A stretch of DNA of 64,000 bases from Chromohalobacter sp. 11-W (GCF_029889905.1 NZ_JARANZ010000010.1:62001-126000); one strand, 5' to 3'; positions 41,354 to 52,246 are shown, numbered from the stretch's first letter. The notes: generated by a model from the letters alone, not told the origin. Numbers and translations: made by a program.

Positions 41354-42505
41354 ATGGGAGATCGTTTTATGTCGCTTGACCCCACGGAAATCCGCCGGCG
41401 TTTGCACGCTGAGCCGGAGTTGTCCGGGCAAGAAGTCGCTACGGCGCGACGCATCGTCGAATGGCTTGAGGAGGCAGGGGCGACGCGCATCGTGACCGGC
41501 TTGGGAGGGCATGGCGTAGCGGGGATCTTTGCCGCTGAATGCCCTGGGCCGCGGGTAATGTTTCGTGCCGAGCTCGATGCGCTTCCCATTGGCGAGACCG
41601 CAGAGGTGGCATGGCGGTCGAAATGCGAACACGTGGCGCATAGCTGCGGTCACGATGGTCATATGGCGACATTGCTTGGACTTGCGCAGCGTTTGTCGGA
41701 AAAGCCACCGGAACGTGGCGAAACGGTATTGCTGTTTCAGCCCTCCGAGGAGACCGGGCGAGGCGCCCGGGGTGTCGTCGAGTCGTCACGTTTCGAGGAA
41801 ATCGCCCCCGATCATGTGTTTGCGCTGCATAACTTGCCAGGTGAACCGCTAGGTGAGGTATCAATACGGGCGGGGGCATTCACGTGCGCATCGCGGGGAT
41901 TGATCATACGTCTCAATGGGTTATGCACGCATGCAGCCCATCCTGAGCAGGGGCGTAATCCGGCTTTGGCAATGTGTCGAATTCTGCAGGGGCTAAAGCG
42001 TCTGCCGCAGCAATTGCCAGATGATCAAGGGCTGGTCATGGTGACACTGATTCATGCGCGACTGGGTGAAGTTGCCTTTGGCACGTCGCCGGGTCAGGCC
42101 GAGGTGATGGCTACTCTGCGCACCGAAGACGATGCGATGATGCGTGCCCTGGCGGAAGCGGCCGTATCGCTGGCCCGTGTCGAAGCCGAAGAAGACGATC
42201 TAGGAATCGAAATCGATTGGTGCGATGTCTTTCAGGTGACCCACAATCATCCGCGTGCCGTCGAAGCGATACGTGAGGAAGCGAATGCCTTGGCATTACC
42301 GCTGCGTGAGCTGCCTGCAGCGCATCGCTGGTCGGAAGACTTCGGATGGCTGGCTGCGCAAGGCGAGGGGGCGTTGTTGACCTTGGGCGGTGGCGAGCAA
42401 TGCCATCCCTTGCATCATCCAAGCTATGATTTTCCAGATGCCATGCTGACTCCCGGCATCGACTTGTTCGAACGCCTGGTCAGGCGCTACCAGGGGAGTG
42501 AATGA
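41354..42505 (+). CDS. M20-family amidohydrolase
   Basis: 383-residue M20D metallo-aminoacylase/amidohydrolase. The metal-site motifs are ordered: HAEPELSGQE near the N-terminus, AELDALP, HSCGHDGHMA (about 97-106), PSEETGRGARG and LHNLPG. The HAAHPEQGRNP dimerisation-loop region is also present. Relatives remove acyl groups from amino acids (hippurate hydrolase, IAA-amino acid hydrolase). ATG 41354 has AGGAGAAGGG upstream. It follows the DUF2489 gene, and a terminator-like hairpin is at 42619. Confidence 0.9.
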   Translation: MGDRFMSLDPTEIRRRLHAEPELSGQEVATARRIVEWLEEAGATRIVTGLGGHGVAGIFAAECPGPRVMFRAELDALPIGETAEVAWRSKCEHVAHSCGHDGHMATLLGLAQRLSEKPPERGETVLLFQPSEETGRGARGVVESSRFEEIAPDHVFALHNLPGEPLGEVSIRAGAFTCASRGLIIRLNGLCTHAAHPEQGRNPALAMCRILQGLKRLPQQLPDDQGLVMVTLIHARLGEVAFGTSPGQAEVMATLRTEDDAMMRALAEAAVSLARVEAEEDDLGIEIDWCDVFQVTHNHPRAVEAIREEANALALPLRELPAAHRWSEDFGWLAAQGEGALLTLGGGEQCHPLHHPSYDFPDAMLTPGIDLFERLVRRYQGSE

Positions 42506-42618
42506 TAGTTGTACAAGAATGAGACATCAGAATCTCATTCGTTCATTTGGGTTTGCATCAATTCCGATAATGCATAATGATGAAGGGGCATTCATTGGTA
42601 GAAGCGCTGGTAGAAGGT

Positions 42619-42658
42619 AAAGCACTGGCTAAACGAAAGGCTTTGTGCTTTCTTTTTT
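42619..42658 (+). terminator. probable terminator after the amidohydrolase
   Basis: AAAGCAC / GTGCTTT, 7 bp with a 19-nt loop, followed by a run of T. It lies in the 264-bp gap before the OmpA-like gene, where no gene is seen. Confidence 0.5.
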
Positions 42659-42769
42659 GATGAGAGAAGGTCGAAAAGTCTTTCTCCCACCGGGAACCGC
42701 TTCTATACTCGGACCCCGCTGGGTAACGTCCCGTTACGACTAGCGCTGTGTTAAGAAGGAGTCTTACAT

Positions 42770-43651
42770 ATGAAAAAATCTACGACTGGCTTGCTGCTCG
42801 GTTCCGCGATGATGGTCGGCCTTTCAGGCTGTGCCACTTCGGGTTCTCAGTCCATGTCCCATTCCGATGACCAAGCATGGTACAAGTCACCTTTCGTCTG
42901 TGGCCTGGCCGGCGGCTTGATCGGCGGTGGCATTGGCTATGCATCGAGCAGTGACTCGGACGAAGATACCGGTGCTGCACTTGGTGGCGTCGGCGGTGCG
43001 ACGGCAGGGGCTTTGCTTTGCGCTGATTATTCCGACAAGGTAGTGGACAGCGATGGCGATGGCGTTCCCAATGACCGCGATCAGTGCCCCAATACGCCTG
43101 CTGGCGTTGCGGTAGACGCCCAGGGTTGCCCGCTTGATAGCGACGGCGATGGCGTTCCGGACTATAAAGACGAATGCCCGGGAACACCGGCAGGTGTCGA
43201 CGTCAACGCTCAGGGCTGCCCGCTAGATAGCGACGGCGATGGCGTTCCGGATTATCAGGACCAGTGCCCCAACACACCGGCAGGCGAAGAAGTCAATGCG
43301 CTAGGCTGCCCGGCAGACTTGGTGCTGCATGACGTGAACTTCGAGTTCGACTCCGCCAAGCTCACTAGCGATGCGGAAGGCATTCTCGATGGCATTGCCG
43401 ATAAGCTGGCTGCCAACGAGAGCGTCAATGTGCGCCTGGAAGGCTATACCGATTCTGTCGGTAGCGCTTCCTATAACAAGGATCTTTCTCAGCGTCGTGC
43501 CGACTCTGTGAAGGATTACTTGGTTTCCAGAGGTGTGGATGGCGATAACATCACCACCATGGGTTATGGCGAGCAGGATCCGATCGCCACCAACGAGACG
43601 GCTGAAGGCCGCGCTGAAAACCGTCGCGTTGAAATGGGCGAGCAAGAGTAA
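42770..43651 (+). CDS. OmpA-family lipoprotein with TSP3-type calcium repeats
   Basis: 293 residues. A lipoprotein signal peptide ends in LSGC with Cys21 as the lipidated residue. Then come a glycine-zipper-like region (GGLIGGGIGYA, about 47-58), three TSP3-like repeats (DSDGDGVP-x4-DxCP-x-TPAG, about 93-185), and an OmpA peptidoglycan-binding domain (about 188-290) with FEFDSAKL and LSQRRADSVKDYL. It tethers the outer membrane to murein. Acidic Asp-rich repeats probably bind Ca2+. AAGGAG precedes the ATG, and a strong terminator follows. Confidence 0.93.
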   Translation: MKKSTTGLLLGSAMMVGLSGCATSGSQSMSHSDDQAWYKSPFVCGLAGGLIGGGIGYASSSDSDEDTGAALGGVGGATAGALLCADYSDKVVDSDGDGVPNDRDQCPNTPAGVAVDAQGCPLDSDGDGVPDYKDECPGTPAGVDVNAQGCPLDSDGDGVPDYQDQCPNTPAGEEVNALGCPADLVLHDVNFEFDSAKLTSDAEGILDGIADKLAANESVNVRLEGYTDSVGSASYNKDLSQRRADSVKDYLVSRGVDGDNITTMGYGEQDPIATNETAEGRAENRRVEMGEQE

Positions 43652-43675
43652 CGATTGCTCGGTTCATGATCGAAG

Positions 43676-43705
43676 AAAGGGGGCGCCTTCGGGCGCCCCT
43701 TTTTA
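43676..43705 (+). terminator. rho-independent terminator after the OmpA-like gene
   Basis: Strong hairpin with an 8-bp G/C core (GGGGCGCC / GGCGCCCC), extended by A-T pairs, around a TTCG tetraloop, followed by TTTTT. Confidence 0.92.
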
Positions 43706-43826
43706 GTTGGGCCACAGGCATGACTGGACGGCATTTCGCCGGCTTGCTAGTGTGCACGGTTAATCGTTTCATGCGTTTGTGTTGCCTTCCATCTCAGTCA
43801 CGGGGCCGCAGGCGTATGACACGCAA

Positions 43827-43898
43827 GAGGAAGTAGGCCAATACTTCTCTCATTGTTTTTCATCTTCATCGTTTCATGTGGTCCCTGGTATGGGCCAC
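43827..43898 (+). promoter_or_regulatory. thrS leader: candidate tRNA-Thr-mimicking translational operator
   Basis: Two hairpins lie upstream of thrS. The proximal one (43878-43898) has stem GTGG-CCC / GGG-CCAC and a loop TGGTAT; its GGT sits at -34 to -32 from the thrS ATG. CCC-T-GGT-AT-GGG closely resembles the tRNA-Thr(GGU) anticodon arm. The distal hairpin (43827-43851, stem GAAGTA / TACTTC) is separated from it by a U-rich single strand. E. coli ThrRS represses its own mRNA through a leader of this layout with an anticodon-like triplet at the same position. Confidence 0.65.
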
Positions 43899-43920
43899 CA
43901 CTGAATATAAGGGACCTTGC

Positions 43921-45816
43921 ATGCCCATCGTGACCCTGCCTGATGGCAGTCAGAAAACTTTCGATTCCCCCTTGTCCGTCATGCAGCTCGCCGAATCCAT
44001 CGGCACGGGGCTTGCCAAGGCCTGTGTGGCGGGAAAGATAGATGGCGTTGCCGTCGATGCGGCCGACCTGATAGAGCGTGACGCCGAGGTCAGCATCTTG
44101 ACCGCGCGCGATCATGAAGGGGTGGAAATTATCCGCCATTCCTGCGCTCATCTTCTGGGACATGCCGTCAAGCAGCTTTATCCCGACGCTAAAATGGCGA
44201 TCGGGCCGGTCGTGGACGATGGGTTTTATTACGATATCGATTTCGGACAGTCGATCTCGCCGGACGACCTCGAAGCGCTCGATAAGCGTATGAAGGCGCT
44301 TATCGAGCGTGAATACGATGTCGTTCGTGAGTATGTGACGAAAGAACAGGCCCTGGCGACTTTCGTTGAGCGTGATGAGCCCTACAAGCAGGAAATCGTC
44401 GAAGGTATTGCCGATGGTGAGAGCGTTCGTCTCTATCACCATGAAGAATACATCGATATGTGCCGTGGGCCGCATGTCCCGAATACGCGGCATCTGAAAG
44501 CATTCAAGCTGACCAAGCTGGCGGGTGCCTATTGGCGAGGTGATGCCACCAAGCCGATGCTGACGCGCATTTACGGTACAGCCTGGCCAGACAAGAAAGC
44601 TCTGAAGACCTACCTCCAGCGTTTGGAGGAAGCCGAGAAGCGAGATCATCGTAAGTTGGCCCGCAAGCTCGACTTCTTTCACATGCAGGAAGAGGCGCCG
44701 GGCATGGTATTCTGGCATCCGCGAGGCTGGACGCTCTGGCAGACCGTCGAGCAGTACATGCGTAAGGTCTACAAGGACAGTGGGTATCAGGAGATTCGTT
44801 GTCCTCAGATCATGGATGTTTCGCTGTGGCAGAAGTCCGGTCACTGGGATAATTACGCCGATAACATGTTCTTCACCGAATCGGAAAAGCGCGAGTATGC
44901 GCTCAAGCCGATGAACTGCCCTGGGCATGTGCAAGTCTTCAATTCCGGCCTGCGCAGCTATCGCGAGCTACCGGTGCGTTATGGCGAGTTCGGTGGTTGC
45001 CATCGCAACGAGCCTTCTGGCGCCTTGCATGGCATCATGCGTGTCCGCGCCTTTACCCAGGACGACGGCCATGTGTTCTGCACCGAGGCTCAGGTCGAGT
45101 CTGAAGTGACGGCCTTCCATCGCCAGGCTTTGGAGGTCTATCGTGATTTCGGTTTCGATGAGATTGCCGTCAAGATTGCGTTACGTCCCGAGAAGCGTCT
45201 GGGGAGCGACGAGAACTGGGATCGAGCCGAAGAGGCGTTGCGTACCGCTTTGGGGCGCTGTGACGTGCAGTGGGAAGAACTTCCGGGTGAAGGGGCTTTC
45301 TACGGGCCTAAAATCGAATATCATATGCGTGATTGCCTGGGCCGCGAGTGGCAGGTTGGCACGATGCAGGTCGATTTCATGATGCCGACTCGTCTGGGGG
45401 CGCAATATGTGGCCGAAGACGGGTCTCGTCAGGCGCCGGTCATGCTGCATCGCGCTATCGTGGGATCAATGGAACGTTTCATTGGCATCCTCATCGAACA
45501 CTATGCCGGGGCCATGCCGTTGTGGCTTTCGCCGCTGCAAACAGTGGTCCTGAATATCACGGATGCTCAGCGCGATCACGCCGAATCGGTATCGCTGCGT
45601 TTGCAGAAACTCGGTCTGCGTGTCAAGACAGACTTGAGGAATGAGAAGATCGGCTTTAAAATTCGCGAACATACGTTGCAGAAGGTCCCCTATCTCCTTG
45701 TGGTTGGGGATAAGGAAGTCGAGGCCGACTCGGTAGCTGTGCGTACGCGCGGCGGCGAAGACCTAGGCAGTATGACGGTGGACGCTTTCATCGACAAGGT
45801 GCAGGCCGAGCGGTAA
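43921..45816 (+). CDS. thrS: threonyl-tRNA synthetase
   Basis: 631-residue class II synthetase charging tRNA-Thr. It has an N-terminal TGS domain (1-60) and an editing domain with [16 protein letters not shown] (about 73-88) and the second metal motif CRGPHVP. The catalytic core has [35 protein letters not shown] and the motif 3 region, followed by a C-terminal anticodon domain. ATG 43921 gives the canonical [10 protein letters not shown] start; the in-frame ATG at 43876 lies inside the regulatory hairpin. First gene of the thrS-infC-rpmI-rplT block. Confidence 0.97.
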   Translation: MPIVTLPDGSQKTFDSPLSVMQLAESIGTGLAKACVAGKIDGVAVDAADLIERDAEVSILTARDHEGVEIIRHSCAHLLGHAVKQLYPDAKMAIGPVVDDGFYYDIDFGQSISPDDLEALDKRMKALIEREYDVVREYVTKEQALATFVERDEPYKQEIVEGIADGESVRLYHHEEYIDMCRGPHVPNTRHLKAFKLTKLAGAYWRGDATKPMLTRIYGTAWPDKKALKTYLQRLEEAEKRDHRKLARKLDFFHMQEEAPGMVFWHPRGWTLWQTVEQYMRKVYKDSGYQEIRCPQIMDVSLWQKSGHWDNYADNMFFTESEKREYALKPMNCPGHVQVFNSGLRSYRELPVRYGEFGGCHRNEPSGALHGIMRVRAFTQDDGHVFCTEAQVESEVTAFHRQALEVYRDFGFDEIAVKIALRPEKRLGSDENWDRAEEALRTALGRCDVQWEELPGEGAFYGPKIEYHMRDCLGREWQVGTMQVDFMMPTRLGAQYVAEDGSRQAPVMLHRAIVGSMERFIGILIEHYAGAMPLWLSPLQTVVLNITDAQRDHAESVSLRLQKLGLRVKTDLRNEKIGFKIREHTLQKVPYLLVVGDKEVEADSVAVRTRGGEDLGSMTVDAFIDKVQAER

Positions 45817-45853
45817 TAGCGACATCTTCCAAGGCAAAAGTGGAGACGGAACC

Positions 45854-46393
45854 ATCAAGAGAAGCAACCCAAGAGGGCGCCCACAGGAAAAGCGCCCACC
45901 AATGAACGAGCGGATTACCGAAGATCAAGTTCGCTTGATCGCCAGCGACGGTGAACAGCTTGGTATCGTGCCGACCAGCGATGCCTTGGAGCGTGCCGAA
46001 GCGGAGGGTATGGACCTCGTACAGATTTCCAATGCCGACCCGATCGTTTGCAAGATCATGGATTACGGCAAATTCATCTTCGAGCAGAAGAAGCAAAAAG
46101 CTGCTCAGAAGAAGAAAACCAAGCAGATCCAGGTCAAGGAAGTAAAATTCCGGCCCGGTACTGACGAGGGCGATTATCAGGTGAAGTTGAAAAACCTGAT
46201 TCGTTTCCTCGAAGCGGGCGACAAAGGTAAGGTCACGCTACGTTTTCGAGGTCGTGAAATGGCGCACCAGGACATCGGCCGCAAGCTGATGGAACGGATT
46301 GCCGCTGACCTCGAAGACATGGCGTCTGTCGAGTCCTTCCCCAAGATGGAAGGCCGTCAGATGATCATGATCCTGGCGCCCAAAAAGAAGTGA
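45854..46393 (+). CDS. infC: translation initiation factor IF-3, AUC start
   Basis: 179 residues from an ATC codon at 45854, or 163 from ATG 45902. The codons between read [16 protein letters not shown], the conserved basic IF-3 N-terminus, and GGAG lies 8 nt before the ATC. No Shine-Dalgarno precedes ATG 45902. Use of a rare AUU/AUC start is conserved in infC and lets IF-3 limit its own synthesis. The N-domain has [13 protein letters not shown] and IMDYGKF; the C-domain has [15 protein letters not shown]-3 binds the 30S subunit and proofreads initiation. Confidence 0.95.
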   Translation: MKRSNPRGRPQEKRPPMNERITEDQVRLIASDGEQLGIVPTSDALERAEAEGMDLVQISNADPIVCKIMDYGKFIFEQKKQKAAQKKKTKQIQVKEVKFRPGTDEGDYQVKLKNLIRFLEAGDKGKVTLRFRGREMAHQDIGRKLMERIAADLEDMASVESFPKMEGRQMIMILAPKKK

Positions 46394-46411
46394 TCCGTTG
46401 GCAGTTGAACG

Positions 46412-46458
46412 GGCAATCGGTACCGCCGATTGCCGGCCCCGGGTTTTCTGAAGAAACC
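46412..46458 (+). promoter_or_regulatory. hairpins in the infC-rpmI spacer
   Basis: A 9-bp stem GGCAATCGG / CCGATTGCC with a 5-nt loop is followed by a second hairpin (GGTTT-TCT / AGA-AACC, one bulge) ending just before the rpmI ribosome site. In E. coli, L20 represses rpmI-rplT through structured RNA near here, so this may be the L20-responsive element. No rRNA-mimic match was proven. Confidence 0.4.
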
Positions 46459-46475
46459 GAGTGGAGTTTTCCCTC

Positions 46476-46670
46476 ATGCCGAAAATCAAGAGTAACAGTG
46501 GCGCTGCGAAGCGCTTCAAGAAGACTGCCCATGGCTTCAAGCACAAGCAGTCCTTCCGCAGTCACATCCTGACCAAGAAGTCGACCAAGCGTAAGCGTCA
46601 GCTGCGCGGCATGAAGCAGATTCATGATGCCGACAAGCAACTGGTTCAACGCATGCTGCCGAACCTCTAA
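46476..46670 (+). CDS. rpmI: 50S ribosomal protein L35
   Basis: 64-residue very basic L35, with the canonical [18 protein letters not shown] opening and a [13 protein letters not shown] core. GTGGAG precedes ATG 46476. It lies between infC and rplT in the usual order, preceded by a structured spacer that may take part in L20 feedback. Confidence 0.97.
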   Translation: MPKIKSNSGAAKRFKKTAHGFKHKQSFRSHILTKKSTKRKRQLRGMKQIHDADKQLVQRMLPNL

Positions 46671-46722
46671 GTACTTGTATTCAAAAGTACAGGTTGTCGA
46701 TTTTAAAAGTCAGGAGTAAGCC

Positions 46723-47076
46723 ATGACTCGTGTTAAGCGTGGTGTCGTCGCTCGTCGTCGGCACAAGAAGATTCTGAAGCAGGCCAAAGGCTATTACGGC
46801 GCTCGTTCGCGCGTCTTTCGCGTTGCCAAACAGGCGGTCATCAAGGCGGGTCAGTATGCCTATCGTGACCGTCGTCAGCGTAAGCGTCAGTTCCGTGCGC
46901 TGTGGATCGCGCGTATCAATGCGGCATCTCGTGCCAACGGTCTGTCCTATAGCCGCTTCATCGCCGGTCTGAAGAAGTCCGGCATCGAGATCGACCGCAA
47001 AGTGCTGGCCGATCTCGCCGTCCATGAAAAGTCTGCCTTTGCCGCGATCGTCGACAAGGCCAAGGCTGCTCAGTAA
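46723..47076 (+). CDS. rplT: 50S ribosomal protein L20
   Basis: 117-residue L20, starting [18 protein letters not shown] and continuing [17 protein letters not shown], which matches the family along its length. It is needed early in 50S assembly, binds 23S rRNA, and represses its own operon. GGAG precedes ATG 46723. A 6-bp GTACTT / AAGTAC hairpin lies between rpmI and rplT. A strong terminator follows at 47127. Confidence 0.97.
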   Translation: MTRVKRGVVARRRHKKILKQAKGYYGARSRVFRVAKQAVIKAGQYAYRDRRQRKRQFRALWIARINAASRANGLSYSRFIAGLKKSGIEIDRKVLADLAVHEKSAFAAIVDKAKAAQ

Positions 47077-47126
47077 TGGCCGGGTGAGACGTTCTTTATG
47101 AGTGTCTCATCATGCGCATGAAGCCG

Positions 47127-47161
47127 CAGGGGGAGAGCAGCCGCTCTTCCCCTGTTTTTTT
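47127..47161 (+). terminator. terminator between rplT and pheS
   Basis: A 12-bp stem (one G-U pair), loop AGCC, then seven T. It separates rplT from pheS. The 294-bp gap shows no Phe-codon-rich leader peptide of the E. coli pheM kind; the only short ORF before the hairpin reads MSVSSCA. Confidence 0.85.
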
Positions 47162-47331
47162 GTCTGGGCCATCACTTCATATGCGATGGTCTATCATGGG
47201 CACTTAGGGAAATGCTGAATAAATAGACGAGCGGGATGAAGCGCGAGGCGCATGGAACACAGAACACGAGACATAACATGGGGTTAGGCGAGTGTTCGAG
47301 TACCACGCAACGACGCGATTCGCTCGTGTAG

Positions 47332-48390
<1,059 letters not shown>

Positions 48391-48416
48391 TCTGCGACTA
48401 GGACACAGGAAGAAAC

Positions 48417-50798
48417 ATGAGATTTTCCGAAACATGGTTGCGCGATTGGGTGTCGCCCGAACTCACGACGCAGGCGCTTGCTGACCGGATCACGATGGCC
48501 GGGCTGGAAGTCGACGCTATCGAGGCGGTGGCCGGCGATTTCGAGGGTGTCGTCGTCGCCGAGGTGGTCGCTAAAGAGCCTCATCCCAGTGCCGACAAGC
48601 TGAATGTCTGCCAGGTCAATGATGGTGGCGATGAGCCGGTGCAAGTGGTGTGTGGCGCTCCCAACGTAGCGGTCGGTCAGAAAGTACCTTTCGCCCGGGT
48701 GAATGCAACGCTTCCCGGCGATTTCAAGATCAAGAAGGCCAAGCTACGCGGTGTGGAATCGCGTGGCATGATTTGCTCGGCCTCTGAACTCGAGCTGGAA
48801 GAAGGTACCTCGGCGGGCATCTTGGTGTTGTCCGGCGAGGCGCCCATCGGCGCGTCATTGCGCGATTGGCTGGCGCTTGACGATCATGCCATCGAGGTGG
48901 ATCTGACGCCCAATCGTGGCGATTGCTTGAGCCTCAAGGGGTTGGCGCGTGAAGTGGGTGTGTTGAGCCGTCTACCGGTAACGGCGCCGAATACCGACAT
49001 GGTAACGGCGTCGCATCAAGCGTCGTTTCCGGTACGTGTCGAGTCGCCAGCGAAATGTCCGCGTTATGCGGGGCGCATCATTCGTGGTGTCGATGTCTCG
49101 GCGAGCACTCCGCTATGGATGTCCGAGCGCTTGCGTCGTAGCGGCGTTCGCACCATCGACCCGATCGTCGATGTCACCAATTACGTGATGCTCGAACTCG
49201 GGCAGCCGATGCATGCCTTCGACTTGGCCAACTTGAATGACGCCATCGTGGTCCGCGAAGCGCAAGACGGGGAGCGCTTGACGTTGCTCGATGGCCAGGA
49301 AGTTGCCCTGCGCGAGGGCACTCTGGTGATCGCCGACGCAAAGCAACCGTTGGCGATTGCCGGGGTCATGGGCGGCGAGTCCTCAGGCGTGAATGCCTCG
49401 ACGCAGGATATTTTCCTGGAGTCGGCGTTCTTCTCGCCACTGGCAGTGGCGGGGCAGGCGCGTTCTTATGGCTTGCATACCGATGCGTCGCACCGTTTCG
49501 AGCGCGGCGTCGATCCGCAATTGGCACAGGTCGCCATCGAGCGGGCCACTCAGCTACTGTTGAGCATCGTCGGGGGGGAGCCGGGCCCCGTGACCGATAT
49601 CATGAGCCCCGACCATTTGCCGCTGGGCCGTGAAGTGGTCTTGCGTCGCGAGCGTCTCGACCAGTGCTTGGCGCTGGTCATGGCCGGTGACGATGTCGTG
49701 GATATCCTGTCGCGCCTTGGCATGCGTGTCGGCGCCATCGACTCGGGATGGCGGGTGACGGTGCCTAGCTGGCGCTTCGATATCGCGCTGGAGGAAGATC
49801 TCATCGAAGAGCTGGCGCGTATTCATGGCTATGACCAAGTGCCCGTACGACGTCCTTCCGCGCGCTTGAAGTTGAGTGCCTCCAACGAGGCACGCCAGCC
49901 ACTGGCGCGTCTGCGTCGACACTTGGTGGCTCGGGGTTATCAAGAAGCGATTACCTATAGCTTCGTCGCCCCCGAGCTGCAAGAGGCGTTGACCCCGGGG
50001 GCGGTGGCACCGTATCTGGCCAATCCCATCTCGTCCGATATGTCGGTCATGCGGGCGAGCTTGCTACCTGGGCTGGTCAAGGCGCTGAGTCACAACCTCA
50101 ATCGCCAGCAAGCACGTATCCGTCTGTTCGAAACGGGACTCGTGTTCCGTGGCGAGTTGGATGATCTCGAGCAGGTGGCGATGCTCGGAGGCATTGTGTG
50201 TGGGCCGAGACGGCCAGAGGGGTGGTCTTCTTCTCGCGAGGGCGTCGACTTCTTCGATCTCAAGGGGGATCTGGAAAGCCTGATGGCGTTGACTCAGCAG
50301 CCTGATGCATGGCGTTTCGATGCCGGCGAGCATCCGGGGATGCATCCCGGTCAGACGGCGCGGATTTTGTGTAACGACCGTCATGTGGGCTGGGTCGGTG
50401 CCTTGCATCCGGGAGTGCGTGCCAGTTTGGGCATCAAGACCAATGCCTTTGTCTTCGAGCTGGAGTTGGAAGCGCTGACTCAGGGTAAGCTGCCGGCCTT
50501 TACGCCTCTGTCGCGGCATCCGGACGTGCGTCGCGATCTAGCCTTGGTCGTGAGTGACGATGTGCCGGTCATGGCCTTGATGGACGTCATGCGCGAGCAG
50601 GCCGGGGAATGGCTGGTCGACATGCGGCTTTTCGACGTCTACCAAGGCGAGGGGATTGAAAAAGGCCACAAGAGTCTTGCCTTGGGCTTGACCTGGCAGC
50701 ATCCTTCGCGCACGCTGAATGACGATGAAATCAATCAGTTAGTCGATGCCATCGTCGGCGAGGCGAAAACGCGCTTCGCGGCGGTCCTGAGGAGTTAA
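48417..50798 (+). CDS. pheT: phenylalanyl-tRNA synthetase beta subunit
   Basis: 793 residues. Domains in order: an EMAP/tRNA-binding domain (about 40-150, [14 protein letters not shown]), B3/4 editing domain (about 210-390, [16 protein letters not shown]), B5 (about 400-475), catalytic-like B6/7 ([10 protein letters not shown]), and the C-terminal anticodon-recognising FDX-ACB domain ([15 protein letters not shown]). Length is normal. It starts 26 bp after pheS and is cotranscribed with it. Confidence 0.97.
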   Translation: MRFSETWLRDWVSPELTTQALADRITMAGLEVDAIEAVAGDFEGVVVAEVVAKEPHPSADKLNVCQVNDGGDEPVQVVCGAPNVAVGQKVPFARVNATLPGDFKIKKAKLRGVESRGMICSASELELEEGTSAGILVLSGEAPIGASLRDWLALDDHAIEVDLTPNRGDCLSLKGLAREVGVLSRLPVTAPNTDMVTASHQASFPVRVESPAKCPRYAGRIIRGVDVSASTPLWMSERLRRSGVRTIDPIVDVTNYVMLELGQPMHAFDLANLNDAIVVREAQDGERLTLLDGQEVALREGTLVIADAKQPLAIAGVMGGESSGVNASTQDIFLESAFFSPLAVAGQARSYGLHTDASHRFERGVDPQLAQVAIERATQLLLSIVGGEPGPVTDIMSPDHLPLGREVVLRRERLDQCLALVMAGDDVVDILSRLGMRVGAIDSGWRVTVPSWRFDIALEEDLIEELARIHGYDQVPVRRPSARLKLSASNEARQPLARLRRHLVARGYQEAITYSFVAPELQEALTPGAVAPYLANPISSDMSVMRASLLPGLVKALSHNLNRQQARIRLFETGLVFRGELDDLEQVAMLGGIVCGPRRPEGWSSSREGVDFFDLKGDLESLMALTQQPDAWRFDAGEHPGMHPGQTARILCNDRHVGWVGALHPGVRASLGIKTNAFVFELELEALTQGKLPAFTPLSRHPDVRRDLALVVSDDVPVMALMDVMREQAGEWLVDMRLFDVYQGEGIEKGHKSLALGLTWQHPSRTLNDDEINQLVDAIVGEAKTRFAAVLRS

Positions 50799-50826
50799 TC
50801 CTATCAGCCGTTACGAGGATGAGAGC

Positions 50827-51135
50827 ATGGGGGCGCTGACCAAAGCGGATTTGGCCGAACATCTGCATGCTGAGCTGGGTTTTTCCAAGCGCGAAGCAAA
50901 GTCGATGGTCGAAGCCTTCTTCGAAGAAATTCGCAGCTGCCTACGCGAAAACGAGCAGGTCAAACTGTCCGGGTTCGGAAACTTCGATTTGCGTGACAAG
51001 CGTGAACGTCCGGGGCGTAACCCCAAGACCGGCGAAGAAATTCCGATTTCGGCGCGTCGTGTGGTGACGTTCCGTCCTGGGCAGAAGCTCAAGGCGCGGG
51101 TCGAGGATTTCGACGACGCGGACGTCATTCACTGA
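50827..51135 (+). CDS. ihfA: integration host factor alpha subunit
   Basis: 102-residue DNA-bending HU/IHF-family protein. It begins [13 protein letters not shown] and has [42 protein letters not shown], including the beta-arm with the intercalating Pro (GRNPKTGE). With IHF beta it bends DNA at recombination sites and sigma-54 promoters. Located after pheT, as in most gammaproteobacteria, with a GAGGATGAGA ribosome site. Confidence 0.96.
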   Translation: MGALTKADLAEHLHAELGFSKREAKSMVEAFFEEIRSCLRENEQVKLSGFGNFDLRDKRERPGRNPKTGEEIPISARRVVTFRPGQKLKARVEDFDDADVIH

Positions 51136-51160
51136 CGCTGCAGCGTTTTGCCCATGCAAT

Positions 51161-51209
51161 GACACAATCCCGGGTATCTCGGGCACTTGCGAGTGTTCGG
51201 GATTGTGTC
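51161..51209. terminator. hairpin after ihfA
   Basis: A perfect 12-bp stem GACACAATCCCG / CGGGATTGTGTC encloses 25 nt with its own small hairpin (CACT / AGTG). No T run follows, so termination is probable but not certain. Confidence 0.55.
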
Positions 51210-51298
51210 GTTCATCTTCATTTCCAGGCGCTAACGACGTGTCATGCATGTGCTAACATGGCGCACACATTTTACCGTTAAATCGACGACTGAACTGC

Positions 51299-51760
51299 AT
51301 GCCAAGCATCAAGATTTTCGTAGGCACCATGTACGGTGGCGCCTTGGACGTTGCCGAACAAGTGGCGCCGCTTTTCGAGCAAGTAGGGTATGAGGTGGCG
51401 ATCATTGAGCAACCCACCCTAAGCGATCTCGAGCCCTTGCCCGATCTCGCCTTATTCTGCGTTTCCACGACCGGTAGCGGTGATTTCCCCGGCAATTTTG
51501 TGCCCTTCGCGCGTGATCTCCGTGAATCGCCACCTGCGCTGAACCAGTGTCGCTATGGGCTGATAGCCCTGGGCGATAGCTCCTATGGCGAGACGTACTG
51601 CGGTGCGGGTCGGGCGCTGGATGCCTTGCTGGAAGATCTTGGCGCCCAGCGCCTGGGCGAGCGTTTGGAAATCGACGCCATGGAGACTTTCATGGCCGAT
51701 GATGCCGCTATCCCCTGGGTCGAATCATGGATCGACGAGCAAGGGTTGCAAGCCACGTGA
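51299..51760 (+). CDS. flavodoxin domain protein (MioC/YqcA-like)
   Basis: 153-residue flavodoxin. The phosphate-binding loop FVGTMYGGALDVAE is at residues 6-19, an FMN-contact STTGSGDFPGNF loop at about 56-67 and LGDSSYGETYCGAGRALD at about 91-108. A short-chain electron carrier; the family's MioC/YqcA members have roles in biotin synthesis and iron-sulfur redox chemistry. No strong Shine-Dalgarno precedes the ATG. The next ORF overlaps its stop codon. Confidence 0.88.
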   Translation: MPSIKIFVGTMYGGALDVAEQVAPLFEQVGYEVAIIEQPTLSDLEPLPDLALFCVSTTGSGDFPGNFVPFARDLRESPPALNQCRYGLIALGDSSYGETYCGAGRALDALLEDLGAQRLGERLEIDAMETFMADDAAIPWVESWIDEQGLQAT

Positions 51761-52137
51761 CGAGTGATACGACGACGTCACCCTCCGCTGCACGCTTGAG
51801 CGTCATGATCGGGCTTCTGCTCGTGACACTGTGCTCCTGGCCGCGCTATCAGCTGGGGGGCTATGACACCCACAGTGGTTTGTTGGTCATGGTCGGCGCC
51901 GGGTTGGCTGTCGTCATCATCGCCTATTGGCGGCGCATGACGGAAAAGCAGCGGCACCTGCTCCCAACACGTCTCAAGTGGTTGGCGATGTCATTCGTGG
52001 TCGGAGGGGTAGTGATGGCCACTTGGCATTACGCTCTGGCAAGTGCCCCGGCTGAGTGGGCGACCGTGCTGTCGCATGGTGCTACGGCGGGCTTGCTGCT
52101 TCACGCTATCTCGACAGGCTGGCGCGCTCGGCGGTAA
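51757..52137 (+). CDS. hypothetical four-span membrane protein
   Basis: 126 residues from a GTG that overlaps the flavodoxin stop (GTGA). The frame also opens at ATG 51727, deeper inside flavodoxin. Four hydrophobic segments (about 15-35, 40-58, 75-93 and 103-120) make it an integral membrane protein. No family is recognised. Translational coupling to flavodoxin suggests joint expression. A terminator follows. Confidence 0.65.
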   Translation: MTSDTTTSPSAARLSVMIGLLLVTLCSWPRYQLGGYDTHSGLLVMVGAGLAVVIIAYWRRMTEKQRHLLPTRLKWLAMSFVVGGVVMATWHYALASAPAEWATVLSHGATAGLLLHAISTGWRARR

Positions 52138-52188
52138 GTCTTCCCTGCGCGCCGTGTCGAATCTTGAATCGCACTCGGTTCAAACGCG

Positions 52189-52220
52189 AAACCCCCGGTC
52201 CACAGGACCGGGGGTTTTTC
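52189..52220. terminator. strong bidirectional terminator
   Basis: A 13-bp stem AAACCCCCGGTCC / GGACCGGGGGTTT with loop ACA, then TT. It lies between the membrane-protein gene and the convergent reductase gene. Confidence 0.92.
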
Positions 52221-52246
52221 GTCTCGATAGTACGCTCTATCCCCTG

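Noticed and set aside
43876-43920. Upstream in-frame ATG of thrS
   Set aside because: It would translate through the tRNA-like hairpin and give a non-conserved N-terminus; ATG 43921 gives the canonical MPIVTLPDG start.
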